Below the pieces are notes generated by a model that was not told the DNA's origin, searched no databases, and was given only the letters and a program-made list of their open reading frames with translations. This document shows positions 7,540-15,490 of a stretch of 46,245 nucleotides of DNA, piece after piece. The DNA lies in the NCBI GenBank assembly GCA_937138255.1, contig CAKZOU010000045.1, forward strand, positions 1-46,245. The letters run 5' to 3'. Source of the stretch: an uncultured Paracoccaceae bacterium. GTDB taxonomy: Bacteria; Pseudomonadota; Alphaproteobacteria; Rhodobacterales; Rhodobacteraceae. A program made the translations under genes and the position numbers. The number at the start of each line of letters is the position of its first letter. Position 1 is the first letter of the stretch.

Positions 7540-8226
7540 ATGGACACACCCGCAATCCGCGACGCCGCGACGATCATCGTCCTGCGTGATCGCGCGACCC
7601 GCCCTTCTGTGTTGATGGGCCAGCGCGGGGCCAATGCCTCGTTCATGCCGAGCAAGTTCGTCTTTCCCGGTGGCGCGGTGGATGCCGTCGACGCCGTGGT
7701 GCCGCTGGCCGGCCCCCTGCCCGAGCCCTGCCTCAGCCGCTTGGCCGAAGACAGCGCCCTTGCCCCCGCGAGCCTCGCCGCCGCCGCGATCCGCGAACTT
7801 TGGGAGGAAACGGGCCTGATCCTTGGCGCGACAGGCGCATGGCCCGACGCCGCCCCGCGCGGCTGGCGCGGCTTTGCCGCCTCTGGCCACCTGCCCGACC
7901 CTTCGGGCCTTCAGTTCGTCTTCCGCGCCATAACCCCGCCGGGCCTGCCCCGCCGGTTCGACGCGCGGTTCTTTCTGGTCGATGCCGCAGCGCTTTCGTC
8001 GGATCCCGACGATTTCTCCGGCGCCGAGGAAGAGCTGGCGCACCTGCAATGGATCCCCCTGGACGAGGCGCGATCCTTCGATCTGCCCTTCATCACCGAG
8101 GTGGTGCTGGCCGAGATCGCGGGGCGGATCCACGATTCCGCCCCGCCCGCGCTCGTGCCCTTCTTCCGCAATGACGATGAGGCAGGGATCGTCGCCCGCC
8201 TTGGCCTCATCGACCGCGACGACTAG
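7540..8226 (+). CDS. Nudix hydrolase
   Basis: A 228-residue Nudix-family protein. The Nudix box reads from the FPGGAVD region to AAIRELWEETGLILG, containing the REx2EExG core that binds divalent metal. The long insertion between the glycine-rich strand and the catalytic helix is like the NUDT7/NUDT8/NUDT19 and CoA-diphosphatase branch, so a nucleoside-diphosphate-linked substrate such as CoA or an acyl-CoA is possible. This is inference from shape. It follows DUF983 by 18 bp. The stop codon shares CTAG with the convergent transporter gene. Confidence 0.88.
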   Translation: MDTPAIRDAATIIVLRDRATRPSVLMGQRGANASFMPSKFVFPGGAVDAVDAVVPLAGPLPEPCLSRLAEDSALAPASLAAAAIRELWEETGLILGATGAWPDAAPRGWRGFAASGHLPDPSGLQFVFRAITPPGLPRRFDARFFLVDAAALSSDPDDFSGAEEELAHLQWIPLDEARSFDLPFITEVVLAEIAGRIHDSAPPALVPFFRNDDEAGIVARLGLIDRDD

Positions 8227-9125
8227 GACGCGAGGATCAGAAGCAGGACCGACCCGCCCAAAAGCGCCATCCCCTGCCATTCGCGGCGCGATATCCGCTC
8301 GCCGAACACGAGCCAGCCCACCACCAGCGAAAACGCCATCTCGACCTGCCCGACCGCTTTCACATAGGCCACGTTCTGCAACGCGAAGGCGGTGAACCAG
8401 CAGAGCGAGCCAGCCATGCTGGTGAGGCCCACAAGACCGGCGATCCGCCACGCCTTGATGACGCGCAGAACCTCGCCCGGTTCACGCCAGACAAGCCAGA
8501 GCCCCTGCGCGATCAACTGCGAGGCAGTCACACAGGCCAACGTGACCACCGCCCGTTGGAAAGCGTCGCCGCCGCTCAGTGAGAGTGCAGCGCCACGATA
8601 GCCCACGGCGGAAATCGAGAAGAGAAAGCCCGAGGCGATGCCGAGCCCCGCCGCGCGGTTGAAGAGGCGCGCGAGGCCCTTGCCGGTCGCGGCGGGCGGA
8701 TCGGACAAAAGGATCACTCCAAAGAGGCCGATCACGATGGCCGCAAGGCCGAGGTTTGACACCCATTCCCCGAGAAGGACAAAGCCGACACCCACGCTCA
8801 TCAGCACCTCGGTGTTCTTGAAGGTCGTGCCCACGGCAAAGTTGCGGTGGCTGAACAGGGCGACCACACACATCGTCGCCACGATCTGCGCCGCACCACC
8901 GGAGAGCGCGAAAAGCCAGAAGCGGAGGGAGGTCGCAGGGATCGCCTGCCCCGACTGGTGAGAATAGGCGAAGGCGGCCAGCGCCACGAGGGGGGCCGAA
9001 TAGATAAACCGGGCAAAGGTCGCCCCGCCGGTCGACAGGCGCGTGGCGCGCAGCTGCTTTTGCAGCATGAAGCGCACCGTCTGCGCGAGCGCGGCCCCGA
9101 GGCTGAGGAAGATCCAGGCGTCCAT
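8223..9125 (-). CDS. EamA/DMT-family transporter
   Basis: A 300-residue polytopic inner-membrane protein with about ten hydrophobic helices and an internal repeat, the pattern of EamA (RhaT/YdcZ-like) drug/metabolite transporters. The second-half helix VAYVKAVGQVEMAFSLVVGW followed by FGERISRREWQGMALLGGSVLLL is characteristic. Direction and substrate cannot be deduced; amino acids or other small metabolites are usual. It is the last gene of the minus-strand run that begins with the carnitine cleavage enzyme, 24 bp after the desaturase, so it may export or import something related. Its stop is shared with that of the Nudix gene. Confidence 0.88.
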   Translation of the reverse strand: MDAWIFLSLGAALAQTVRFMLQKQLRATRLSTGGATFARFIYSAPLVALAAFAYSHQSGQAIPATSLRFWLFALSGGAAQIVATMCVVALFSHRNFAVGTTFKNTEVLMSVGVGFVLLGEWVSNLGLAAIVIGLFGVILLSDPPAATGKGLARLFNRAAGLGIASGFLFSISAVGYRGAALSLSGGDAFQRAVVTLACVTASQLIAQGLWLVWREPGEVLRVIKAWRIAGLVGLTSMAGSLCWFTAFALQNVAYVKAVGQVEMAFSLVVGWLVFGERISRREWQGMALLGGSVLLLILAS

Positions 9126-9149
9126 GGGCGGGGTTATGCCCGCGCGGGC

Positions 9150-10043
9150 CTAGCGGCGCCAGAGCGGATGCGGCACCGGATCCTTGGCACGCCAGAAATA
9201 GCGGGCAAAGACCTCGGCATAGGAGCGGTAGCGATAGCCCTCGTTGCGCTTCAAGAATCCTTCGGGATCGGCCCGATACATGGCGGGCAAGCGATACCAC
9301 GGCACCTTGGGATGGGCGTGGTGGACGACGTGCAGGTTGTTGTTGAGGAAGAGAAGCGCCAGCGGCCCGCGATCCTCGACAATCACCGTGCGCGCGCGGG
9401 ATTTCTCGTGGGCGCGATGTTCGAGGAAAGTGCGTATTTTCAGGAGCGACAGGCTCGCATACGCGCCGATGAGATAGGCCCAGAAGGGCATCGGCGAAAG
9501 GAGGACAAGCCAGATCACCAACGCCGCCGCCGGGATCTGCAAAAGCCAGCTCAGAACGATACGCCGGTCGCCCTTGCGGATCCCCGCCACATCGCCGCGC
9601 AACCAGAACACATGGCCGATCATCGGCCCGACCGTAAGGCGGCCGATCAGACTGTTGTTGAACCTCAAAAGCCGCTGGAGCCAAGGCGCGAGCCGTTCCC
9701 AATCGCCGGGATCCATGTAGTTGCTTTCCGGATCATCGTAAGGATCGGTCAGCAAGGGATCGTTGTGATGGGCAAGGTGGGTGTCCTTGAACCGCAAATA
9801 AGGGACGCAAAGGTCGAGCGACGGGAACACCAAAGCAGCATTCCAAAAGGCGCTTCGGAACGGGTGGCCGTGGATCGCCTCATGAGACAGCGAGGAATGT
9901 TGTGCGGCGGTGATCGCCACGAGCGGCACCGCCAGCCAGAGGCTCACCTCAGGCAAGAGGAAAACGGCAACGGCCCAGAGCGCGTAGGTGGCCGTAAGCA
10001 ACGCAATCGTCGGCCATTCTGCCAACAGGGTCTGGTTTTTCAT
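9150..10043 (-). CDS. Membrane fatty-acid desaturase / hydroxylase-family protein
   Basis: A 297-residue di-iron membrane protein with the three histidine boxes of the fatty-acid desaturase superfamily: HSSLSHEAIHGHP, HLAHHND and HVVHHAHP, separated by hydrophobic helices. It would introduce double bonds or hydroxyls into acyl chains or other membrane lipids using O2. Compared with acyl-lipid desaturases it is short, like the beta-carotene ketolase/hydroxylase-like and 'DUF' branches, so substrate is open. ATG 10043 is preferred to a TTG 13 codons upstream. It lies 73 bp after the SDR gene and 24 bp before the DMT transporter on the same strand, at the tail of the carnitine block. Confidence 0.88.
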   Translation of the reverse strand: MKNQTLLAEWPTIALLTATYALWAVAVFLLPEVSLWLAVPLVAITAAQHSSLSHEAIHGHPFRSAFWNAALVFPSLDLCVPYLRFKDTHLAHHNDPLLTDPYDDPESNYMDPGDWERLAPWLQRLLRFNNSLIGRLTVGPMIGHVFWLRGDVAGIRKGDRRIVLSWLLQIPAAALVIWLVLLSPMPFWAYLIGAYASLSLLKIRTFLEHRAHEKSRARTVIVEDRGPLALLFLNNNLHVVHHAHPKVPWYRLPAMYRADPEGFLKRNEGYRYRSYAEVFARYFWRAKDPVPHPLWRR

Positions 10044-10116
10044 GGTCTGTCCCGAGGCGCCCGTCCCGGCGCCTGAGGTCAAAATACCATGCCGTCAAAT
10101 GCTCGGCAATCGCGCC

Positions 10117-10875
10117 CTACACTTGCGGATCGGGATTCACCGTATGACCATCCACCGCGATCATCTGGCCCGAGACAAAGCGGGCGGCATCCGAGGCGAG
10201 GAAAAGCGCCATGTTGGCGATGTCTCTCGCCTCGACAAAGCTCTGCATCGAGGTGCCCTTGGCATAGCCCTCATAGACCTGATCGCGCGTCATGCCCTTG
10301 GCCTTGGCCTCGGCCTCGAGAACAGCCTCCATCCGTGGCCCTTCGACCGAACCGGGCAGGATCGCGTTGGCGCGCACGCCGAACGGCCCAAGCTCCATCG
10401 CTACGGTCTTCATCAACCCATGCATCCCCCATTTCGCCGCCGCATAGGGGGCGCGGTTGGGATAGCCGTAGGCGCCGGCGGTCGAGGAGGTGAAGATCAC
10501 CACGCCCGATCTTTGCCGCTCCATCATGGGGCTTGCGAATTTCGCGGCGAGGAAAGCGCCGTCGAGGCAGACGGCGAGGCAGGCCCGCCAATCCTCGAGC
10601 GCGATTTCGGCCACCCGCGCGGTCGGCCCCTTGGTGCCCGCGTTGGCGCAAAGCACATCGAGCCCGCCCCAGACGGCCTCGAGCTTGGCGAAGAACGCAG
10701 CCATCTGCGCCTCGTCCGAGACATCGACCACATCGCCCCGGATCGTATCCGGCAGCGCGGCGATGGCCCCGGCGCTGACGTCCGTCACCCAGACATCATG
10801 GCCCGCTGCCACGAAAGCATCGGCAATGGCGCGGCCGATGCCGCCCGCGCCCGCCGTGATGAGAACCCGGCTCAT
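10117..10875 (-). CDS. Short-chain dehydrogenase/reductase (SDR)
   Basis: A 252-residue classical SDR. The cofactor motif is TAGAGGIG (residues 7-14), the structural CANAG motif follows, and the catalytic Ser-Tyr-Lys set lies in FTSSTAGAYG and PYAAAKWG. An Asp in the VTDVS strand favours NAD over NADP. ATGA overlap with the carnitine dehydrogenase-thioesterase gene indicates translational coupling, so it should act on a carnitine-pathway intermediate. Reduction of acetoacetate to 3-hydroxybutyrate, or oxidation of a carnitine stereoisomer, are candidates; neither is proven by sequence. Confidence 0.9.
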   Translation of the reverse strand: MSRVLITAGAGGIGRAIADAFVAAGHDVWVTDVSAGAIAALPDTIRGDVVDVSDEAQMAAFFAKLEAVWGGLDVLCANAGTKGPTARVAEIALEDWRACLAVCLDGAFLAAKFASPMMERQRSGVVIFTSSTAGAYGYPNRAPYAAAKWGMHGLMKTVAMELGPFGVRANAILPGSVEGPRMEAVLEAEAKAKGMTRDQVYEGYAKGTSMQSFVEARDIANMALFLASDAARFVSGQMIAVDGHTVNPDPQV

Positions 10876-12338
10876 GCCCGTTTGCCGACAGCCGACCCCG
10901 CCCCTTCGGGCATTGGCAAGGCCTTGTGGGCGGCGGCGATCTTCTCAAGCGCTGCGGCCACCTGCGGCGCGGGAACGGAGGCTTTGCGGGTCTCGAGGCT
11001 GACGTGGATCAGCATATGCTCGCCCGTGGCGCAAAGACGGTCGCCCTCATACATCCGGTGGAAGAGGTGCATCTTCTTGCCCTCGCCAAGGATCACCTGC
11101 GTCTCGACATGGATGCGCTTGCCGGCATGAACCTCGTCGATATGGCGGATATGGGTCTCGGCGGTGAAATAGCTGCCGCCCGAAGAGATATACTCCGCCG
11201 TGCAGCCGACCATCAGCATGAGCCGGTCGGTCGCATCGCCAAAGGCCTGAAGATAGCGCGCCTCGTTCATGTGGCCGTTGTAGTCGGTCCAGTCGAGCGG
11301 CACCGCACGGTCGACCGTCACCACGGGCCGCGACAGGTCGGCCACATCCTCGAGCGTCTCGGGCAGGCGGCTGATCCGCTTGTCCTGCGCGTTCAAGAGT
11401 TTGCCCGAACCCCAGTTCTGCGCCTTGAGCCCGCGCATGATCGTCACGAGGTTATTGTCGCGGATGCGCTCGAGCTCGCGGATCGAATAGGCGCCCGATT
11501 GTTCGTCGGACTGACCCGCCACCGCGTTGATGAGATCGTCGGTCAGCTCGGGCACGTCCATCAGCTTGGTCCAGGGCCACGAGAGGCAAGGGCCGAACTG
11601 GGCGATGAAATGGCGCATCCCCGCCTCGCCGCCCGCAATGCGGTAGGTCTCGAACAGGCCCATCTGCGCCCAGCGCATCCCGAAGCCATAGCGGATCGCG
11701 TTGTCGATCTCTTCGGTCGTGGCGATGCCGTCCTTGATGAGCCACAGCGCCTCGCGCCAGACCGCCTCAAGGAAACGGTCGGCGATATGGGCGTCGATCT
11801 CCTTGCGGACGTGCAGCGGATAGCAGCCGATCGAGGTCAGAATCTCCTTGGCGGCGGCCACCACATTGGCGGGGTTGGCCTCCGAAGGGACAAGCTCGAT
11901 CAGCGGCAGAAGGTAGACCGGGTTGAACGGGTGGGTCACGACGATCTGTTCGGGGCGGGCGGCGCTTTCCTGAAGCTCGGAGGGTTTGAACCCCGAGGTC
12001 GAGGAGCCGATGATCGCATCGGTCGCGCAGGCCTGCTGGATCGACTGATAAACCTTGTGCTTGATATCAAGCCGCTCCGGCACGCTTTCCTGAATCCAGC
12101 TCGCGCCCTCAACCGTCTCGCCGATGGTCTCGTGGAATGTCAGTTTGCCCTCGTCCGGCAGCGCCACATCCGACAGGCCCGGTAGCGAGCGGCGGGCATT
12201 GGCGAGCACCTCGCCGATCTTGCGCTCTGCCTCCGGGTCGGGATCGAACACCCGCACATCCCACCCCATGAGCATGAACCGCGCGGCCCAGCCGCCGCCG
12301 ATCACCCCACCGCCGATAATTGCTGCTGTCTTGGTCAT
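10872..12338 (-). CDS. lcdH: L-carnitine dehydrogenase fused to betainyl-CoA thioesterase
   Basis: A 488-residue two-domain enzyme. Residues 1-320 are a 3-hydroxyacyl-CoA-dehydrogenase-like fold: dinucleotide motif GGGVIGGGWAARF (9-21), GSSTSGF, and THPFNPVYLLPLIELV with His136, the signature of L-carnitine 3-dehydrogenase. Residues about 335-465 are a hot-dog thioesterase with DYNGHMNEARYL (352-363). In the known pathway carnitine is oxidised to 3-dehydrocarnitine, which is cleaved with acetyl-CoA, and betainyl-CoA is hydrolysed to glycine betaine. Fusion of the first and last steps is known in rhizobia and relatives. GGAG precedes the ATG. It lies 11 bp after the lipoprotein lipocalin and overlaps the SDR by ATGA. 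Cytoplasmic. Confidence 0.92.
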   Translation of the reverse strand: MTKTAAIIGGGVIGGGWAARFMLMGWDVRVFDPDPEAERKIGEVLANARRSLPGLSDVALPDEGKLTFHETIGETVEGASWIQESVPERLDIKHKVYQSIQQACATDAIIGSSTSGFKPSELQESAARPEQIVVTHPFNPVYLLPLIELVPSEANPANVVAAAKEILTSIGCYPLHVRKEIDAHIADRFLEAVWREALWLIKDGIATTEEIDNAIRYGFGMRWAQMGLFETYRIAGGEAGMRHFIAQFGPCLSWPWTKLMDVPELTDDLINAVAGQSDEQSGAYSIRELERIRDNNLVTIMRGLKAQNWGSGKLLNAQDKRISRLPETLEDVADLSRPVVTVDRAVPLDWTDYNGHMNEARYLQAFGDATDRLMLMVGCTAEYISSGGSYFTAETHIRHIDEVHAGKRIHVETQVILGEGKKMHLFHRMYEGDRLCATGEHMLIHVSLETRKASVPAPQVAAALEKIAAAHKALPMPEGAGSAVGKRA

Positions 12339-12349
12339 GGTCGTCTCCT

Positions 12350-12853
12350 TCAGTGCCCGAGGCGCACCAGCGCCGCGGGATCATATCCGTTGAAATCAAG
12401 AATGCGTTGTGCGGCGACCCATCGATCCGTCGGGATCGTCGGGTCGCGATTGATGACCCAGCCAAACCTGCCCTGCGGCTCGCCGATCACAGCGGTCCGG
12501 TAGCCCTCGTCGACCCACAAGACCCAAAGATCGGTCGGGCCGACGCCAACGAGCGTGGTTTCAAAGCGCCCCACGTCGATTGCGCGAAGCGGGGCTTGGT
12601 CATGGCGAGATTTCGCGCCGGAGGCTTCACAGGTCCGGCCCAGAGACCCGAGCACGAGGGCAAGGTCAATCGCCTCGCAGCCGGCCTCGAAAGTTGTGGG
12701 GAAATAGCCGACAACCGACCAATCGCCGCTGAGGCGGGGAAGATCCAGAACGGCTTTCGAAGAGATGATCCTGTCAGGATCGCGGTAGGGGCCGACAGGA
12801 ACGCAGCCCGCCAGCCCAACGGCCGCCAAAAGGAGGATCCCGCGCAGCCTCAT
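12350..12853 (-). CDS. Lipocalin-family outer-membrane lipoprotein
   Basis: A 167-residue protein with a lipoprotein signal (LLLAAVGLAGC, lipidated Cys17) followed by a lipocalin barrel of the Blc type. The first-strand G-x-W is LSGDWSVVGYF, a conserved Cys follows (EAGCEA), and the C-terminal strand and helix read GRFGWVINRDP and NGYDPAALVRLGH. Blc-like lipocalins bind lipids or fatty acids at the outer membrane. It sits 16 bp after a second, soluble lipocalin and 11 bp before the carnitine dehydrogenase fusion, all on one strand. The ribosome site is weak. The ligand is unknown; acyl-carnitine or a related amphiphile is a context-based guess. Confidence 0.85.
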   Translation of the reverse strand: MRLRGILLLAAVGLAGCVPVGPYRDPDRIISSKAVLDLPRLSGDWSVVGYFPTTFEAGCEAIDLALVLGSLGRTCEASGAKSRHDQAPLRAIDVGRFETTLVGVGPTDLWVLWVDEGYRTAVIGEPQGRFGWVINRDPTIPTDRWVAAQRILDFNGYDPAALVRLGH

Positions 12854-12869
12854 GCCGCGCGGGCCAGGG

Positions 12870-13400
12870 TTACTGGGCGACGAGTTCGAGCGCGCTCAGG
12901 TCGTAGCCATTGGCGACCAAAGCTGCGGTCGCCCGGTCGAATTTCGCCTGTGAAATCTGTTTGCTGCGCGACAGGATCCAGCCCGTCTTGCCGTTGGGCG
13001 AGCCAACCACGGCCATCGAATAGTCCGGCTCCAGATGGATCACCCAATAGTCGCCGGTGATGAACGGCAAGAAGGAGACAAAGCCCACCTCCAACTTGCC
13101 ATCGCTGACCAATTCGGCCGTCCCTTCCGAGACCCGCAGCGGCCCATCCACCGCCCCTTCGCGGCAGGAATTGACGACACGCACCTTGCCATCGGGCTTC
13201 ATCGAATACTCGGCCGTCACCCCCGCGCAGCCGTTCTCGAAGCTGAAGGGATAGCGGGCAATCTCGTACCACAGGCCGAGATAGCGCCCGAGGTCGAACC
13301 CCGAAACGGTCTGCATCGGAACGGTCTTGTCGCGATAGGCGGCCTGCGCCTGCAAAGGTGACAGGGCCACAATCAGGAAAGCCAGCAGAACCAGACGCAT
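12870..13400 (-). CDS. Periplasmic lipocalin-family protein
   Basis: A 176-residue lipocalin with a cleavable signal peptide (predicted cut after AQA20) and no lipobox, unlike its neighbour. The G-x-W motif is LGLWYEIARY, with a paired-Cys pattern (ENGCAGV and VVNSCREG) and the Blc-type ending KTGWILSRSKQIS and NGYDLSALELVAQ. ATG 13400 is preferred; an in-frame upstream start would place basic residues ahead of the signal. The gap of about 96 bp to the upstream cleavage-enzyme gene contains only a short GC palindrome. The two adjacent lipocalins are divergent paralogues, one soluble and one lipid-anchored, suggesting a periplasmic relay; that role is inference. Confidence 0.87.
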   Translation of the reverse strand: MRLVLLAFLIVALSPLQAQAAYRDKTVPMQTVSGFDLGRYLGLWYEIARYPFSFENGCAGVTAEYSMKPDGKVRVVNSCREGAVDGPLRVSEGTAELVSDGKLEVGFVSFLPFITGDYWVIHLEPDYSMAVVGSPNGKTGWILSRSKQISQAKFDRATAALVANGYDLSALELVAQ

Positions 13401-13496
13401 CGCGGAAGACCTCTCTCGCATCCGGAGCCGCCCCCATGACGGCCCGTTTGCAAAGGTCTACGCTGCGGCGGCCCCGCCGGATCATTCTTGCGCCGA

Positions 13497-14414
13497 TCAG
13501 CCGCGCGCGGCCGGTGCGCGCTTGGTCAGGCCGAGCTTCTTGCGAACCTCGTCCGGCCCGATCACCCGCGCGCCCATGTTCTCGATGATATTCGCGGCCC
13601 GCTCGACAAGCTGGGCGTTGGTCGCCAGCTGGCCCTTGCCAAGCCAGAGGTTGTCCTCAAGCCCCACGCGCACGTTGCCGCCCGCCAGAACCGCCGCCGC
13701 CGCATAGGCCATCTGGTTGCGCCCCAGCGCAAACGCCGAGAAGGTCCAGTCCTGCGGCACGTTGTTGACCATCGCCATGAAGGTGTTGAGGTCGTCCGGC
13801 GCCCCCCACGGAACCCCCATGCACAGCTGCACCAGCGCCGGCCCATGCAGCACGCCATCCTCGACAAGCTGCTTGGCATACCAGAGGTGGCCGGTGTCAA
13901 AAGCCTCGATCTCGGGCTTGACGCCGAGATGGGTCATCATCCGGCCCATCGCCGTGAGCATCCCCGGCGTGTTGGTCATCACATAGTCGGCCTCGGCAAA
14001 GTTCATCGTGCCGCAATCGAGGGTGCAGATCTCGGGCAGACATTCGGCCACATGCTCGACCCGGGCCGATGCTCCGATCATGTCGGTCGCGGGGCTGAGG
14101 GCCATCGGGTTCTCGGTCGGTCCGAAGATGATGTCGCCGCCCATGCCGGCGGTCAGGTTCAAGACCACATCCACCTCGGCCTCGCGGATCCGCTCGGTCA
14201 CTTCGCGATAGTATTCGACCTTGCGCGACGGCTTGCCCGTTTCGGGATCGCGGACGTGGCAGTGGACAATCGCCGCACCAGCCTTTGCCGCCTCGATCGC
14301 GCTGTCGGCGATTTCCTTGGGCGAGCGGGGAACGTGCGGGCTGCGGTCTTGGGTGGCGCCCGAGCCGGTCACGGCGCAGGTGATGAAAACCTCACGGTTC
14401 ATTTGCAGGGGCAT
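13497..14414 (-). CDS. cdhC: Beta-keto acid cleavage enzyme (DUF849/BKACE), probable 3-dehydrocarnitine cleavage enzyme
   Basis: A 305-residue zinc-dependent TIM-barrel enzyme of the BKACE family. The metal ligands are visible: His51 and His53 in IVHCHVRDP and Glu253 in VGLEDNLW. In carnitine users this enzyme condenses 3-dehydrocarnitine with acetyl-CoA and releases acetoacetate and betainyl-CoA. The substrate assignment rests on neighbours: the dehydrogenase-thioesterase fusion downstream and the divergent GlxA/AraC regulator. AAGGAGA lies 5-6 bases before the ATG at 14414; a second in-frame ATG four codons later is possible. It is the first gene of the seven-gene minus-strand run. Confidence 0.9.
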   Translation of the reverse strand: MPLQMNREVFITCAVTGSGATQDRSPHVPRSPKEIADSAIEAAKAGAAIVHCHVRDPETGKPSRKVEYYREVTERIREAEVDVVLNLTAGMGGDIIFGPTENPMALSPATDMIGASARVEHVAECLPEICTLDCGTMNFAEADYVMTNTPGMLTAMGRMMTHLGVKPEIEAFDTGHLWYAKQLVEDGVLHGPALVQLCMGVPWGAPDDLNTFMAMVNNVPQDWTFSAFALGRNQMAYAAAAVLAGGNVRVGLEDNLWLGKGQLATNAQLVERAANIIENMGARVIGPDEVRKKLGLTKRAPAARG

Positions 14415-14415
14415 G

Positions 14416-14425
14416 GGAGATCTCC
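14416..14425. promoter_or_regulatory. Palindrome GGAGATCTCC overlapping Shine-Dalgarno sites
   Basis: A perfect ten-base palindrome next to the cdhC-type start. On the minus strand it supplies the AAGGAGA ribosome site of that gene. On the plus strand its GGAGA lies 8 bases before an in-frame ATG at 14429 that could extend the regulator N-terminally. It may be chance. Confidence 0.4.
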
Positions 14426-14440
14426 TTTATGAGTCGACCG

Positions 14441-14472
14441 AGTATCCCGCAGCTTGCGCTTTCACGCTTTCC
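14441..14472 (-). promoter_or_regulatory. Candidate activator-dependent promoter of the carnitine block
   Basis: On the minus strand a good -10 hexamer GATACT (14441-14446) has no recognisable -35 at 17 bp (AAGCGT). In its place lie two adjacent eight-base direct repeats, GGAAAGCG and TGAAAGCG (14457-14472). They overlap the -35 position exactly as in class-II promoters used by AraC-family activators. Flanking TTGCG (14454-14458) and CGCAA (14479-14483) form an inverted pair. The regulator encoded next door is the natural candidate. Confidence 0.45.
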
Positions 14473-14491
14473 GTTTTACGCAATCTTCTTG

Positions 14492-15490
14492 ATGAATAGC
14501 GCAACCCCCCTGTTCCCACGATACGATCCCACCGGCGAGCGCCCGCTGACGGTCGGCATCCTCGTGCTCGACCAGACCAATATGCTGTCCCTCGCCGCCG
14601 CCGTGGATCCCATGCGCGCCGCCAACCGCCGCGCCGAGCGGCGCCTTTTCGATTGGCGCTTCCTGACGGCCACCGACCTGCCCGCCCAGATCACCGCAGG
14701 CTTCCCGATCACCGGCCAGCCCATCGCTGCAGCCGAGCCGCCCGACCTCCTCCTGATCCTCGCAAGCTTCCGCATCGCCGAACAGACCACTCCCGCGCTC
14801 GCCGCCCAGATCCGCCGCATCGCCCGCGCAGGCACCGCTCTCGCCGGCGTCGACGGCGGCTCTCAGCTCCTCGCCGCCTCCGGCCTCCTCGACGGCCTCG
14901 CCGCCACCACCCACTGGGAAGACCTCGACGATTTCGCCATCCGCTATCCGCGCGTTCAGGTGGTGCGCGACCGTTTCCGCATCTCGGGCCGGATGCTCAC
15001 CACCGGCGGCGCCAGCCCCTGCCTCGACATGATGCTCCACCTCATTGGCCGCCTGCACGGCCGCGATCTCGCCGCCCGCGTGGCCTCGGCCTTCATCTAC
15101 GATCCGGTCCAGTCGGGCGACGCCCCCCAGCGCCTCGTCCCCACCGCCACCCTCGCCCGCCGCGACCCGCTTATCGCCCGCGCCATCGCCCGGCTAGAAG
15201 CCGACCTCGACACGCCCCCCTCGATCGCAAACCTCGCCCAAAGCCTCGGCGTCTCCCGCCGCCTTTTTGAGCAACGCTTCCGCGCCGCCACCGGCCACTC
15301 CCCCCACGCCTTCGGCTTGGCACTTCGCCTCTCCGAAGCCCGCCGCCTCGCCACCGATACCGACCAGCCTGTGCAAGACATCGCGCTCGCCACAGGCTTC
15401 GCCAGTCACGCCGCTTTCGCCCGCGCCTTCAAAGCCGCCTACAACATATCCGTGAGCCAGCTGCGCCGCGCCCGCGGCCAGCGCCTCTGA
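14492..15490 (+). CDS. GlxA-type AraC-family transcription regulator (CdhR-like)
   Basis: A regulator of 332 residues with an N-terminal DJ-1/PfpI-like ligand domain (about 20-190, beginning LTVGILVLDQTNMLSLAAAVDP) and a C-terminal AraC double helix-turn-helix (about 230-330; IANLAQSLGVSRRLFEQRF and PVQDIALATGFASHAAFARAF). CdhR, the activator of carnitine genes in Pseudomonas, has this architecture. It is divergent from the cdhC-type gene, which supports a carnitine-responsive activator role. ATG 14492 is chosen because the 21 codons from an alternative ATG at 14429 use codons unlike the rest; the latter has the better ribosome site, so the start is uncertain. Codons end almost always in C. 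Confidence 0.87.
   Translation: MNSATPLFPRYDPTGERPLTVGILVLDQTNMLSLAAAVDPMRAANRRAERRLFDWRFLTATDLPAQITAGFPITGQPIAAAEPPDLLLILASFRIAEQTTPALAAQIRRIARAGTALAGVDGGSQLLAASGLLDGLAATTHWEDLDDFAIRYPRVQVVRDRFRISGRMLTTGGASPCLDMMLHLIGRLHGRDLAARVASAFIYDPVQSGDAPQRLVPTATLARRDPLIARAIARLEADLDTPPSIANLAQSLGVSRRLFEQRFRAATGHSPHAFGLALRLSEARRLATDTDQPVQDIALATGFASHAAFARAFKAAYNISVSQLRRARGQRL

Noticed and set aside
10926-12185. Open frame antisense to the carnitine dehydrogenase fusion
   Set aside because: No recognisable domain, no ribosome site, and the opposite frame is a clear two-domain enzyme.
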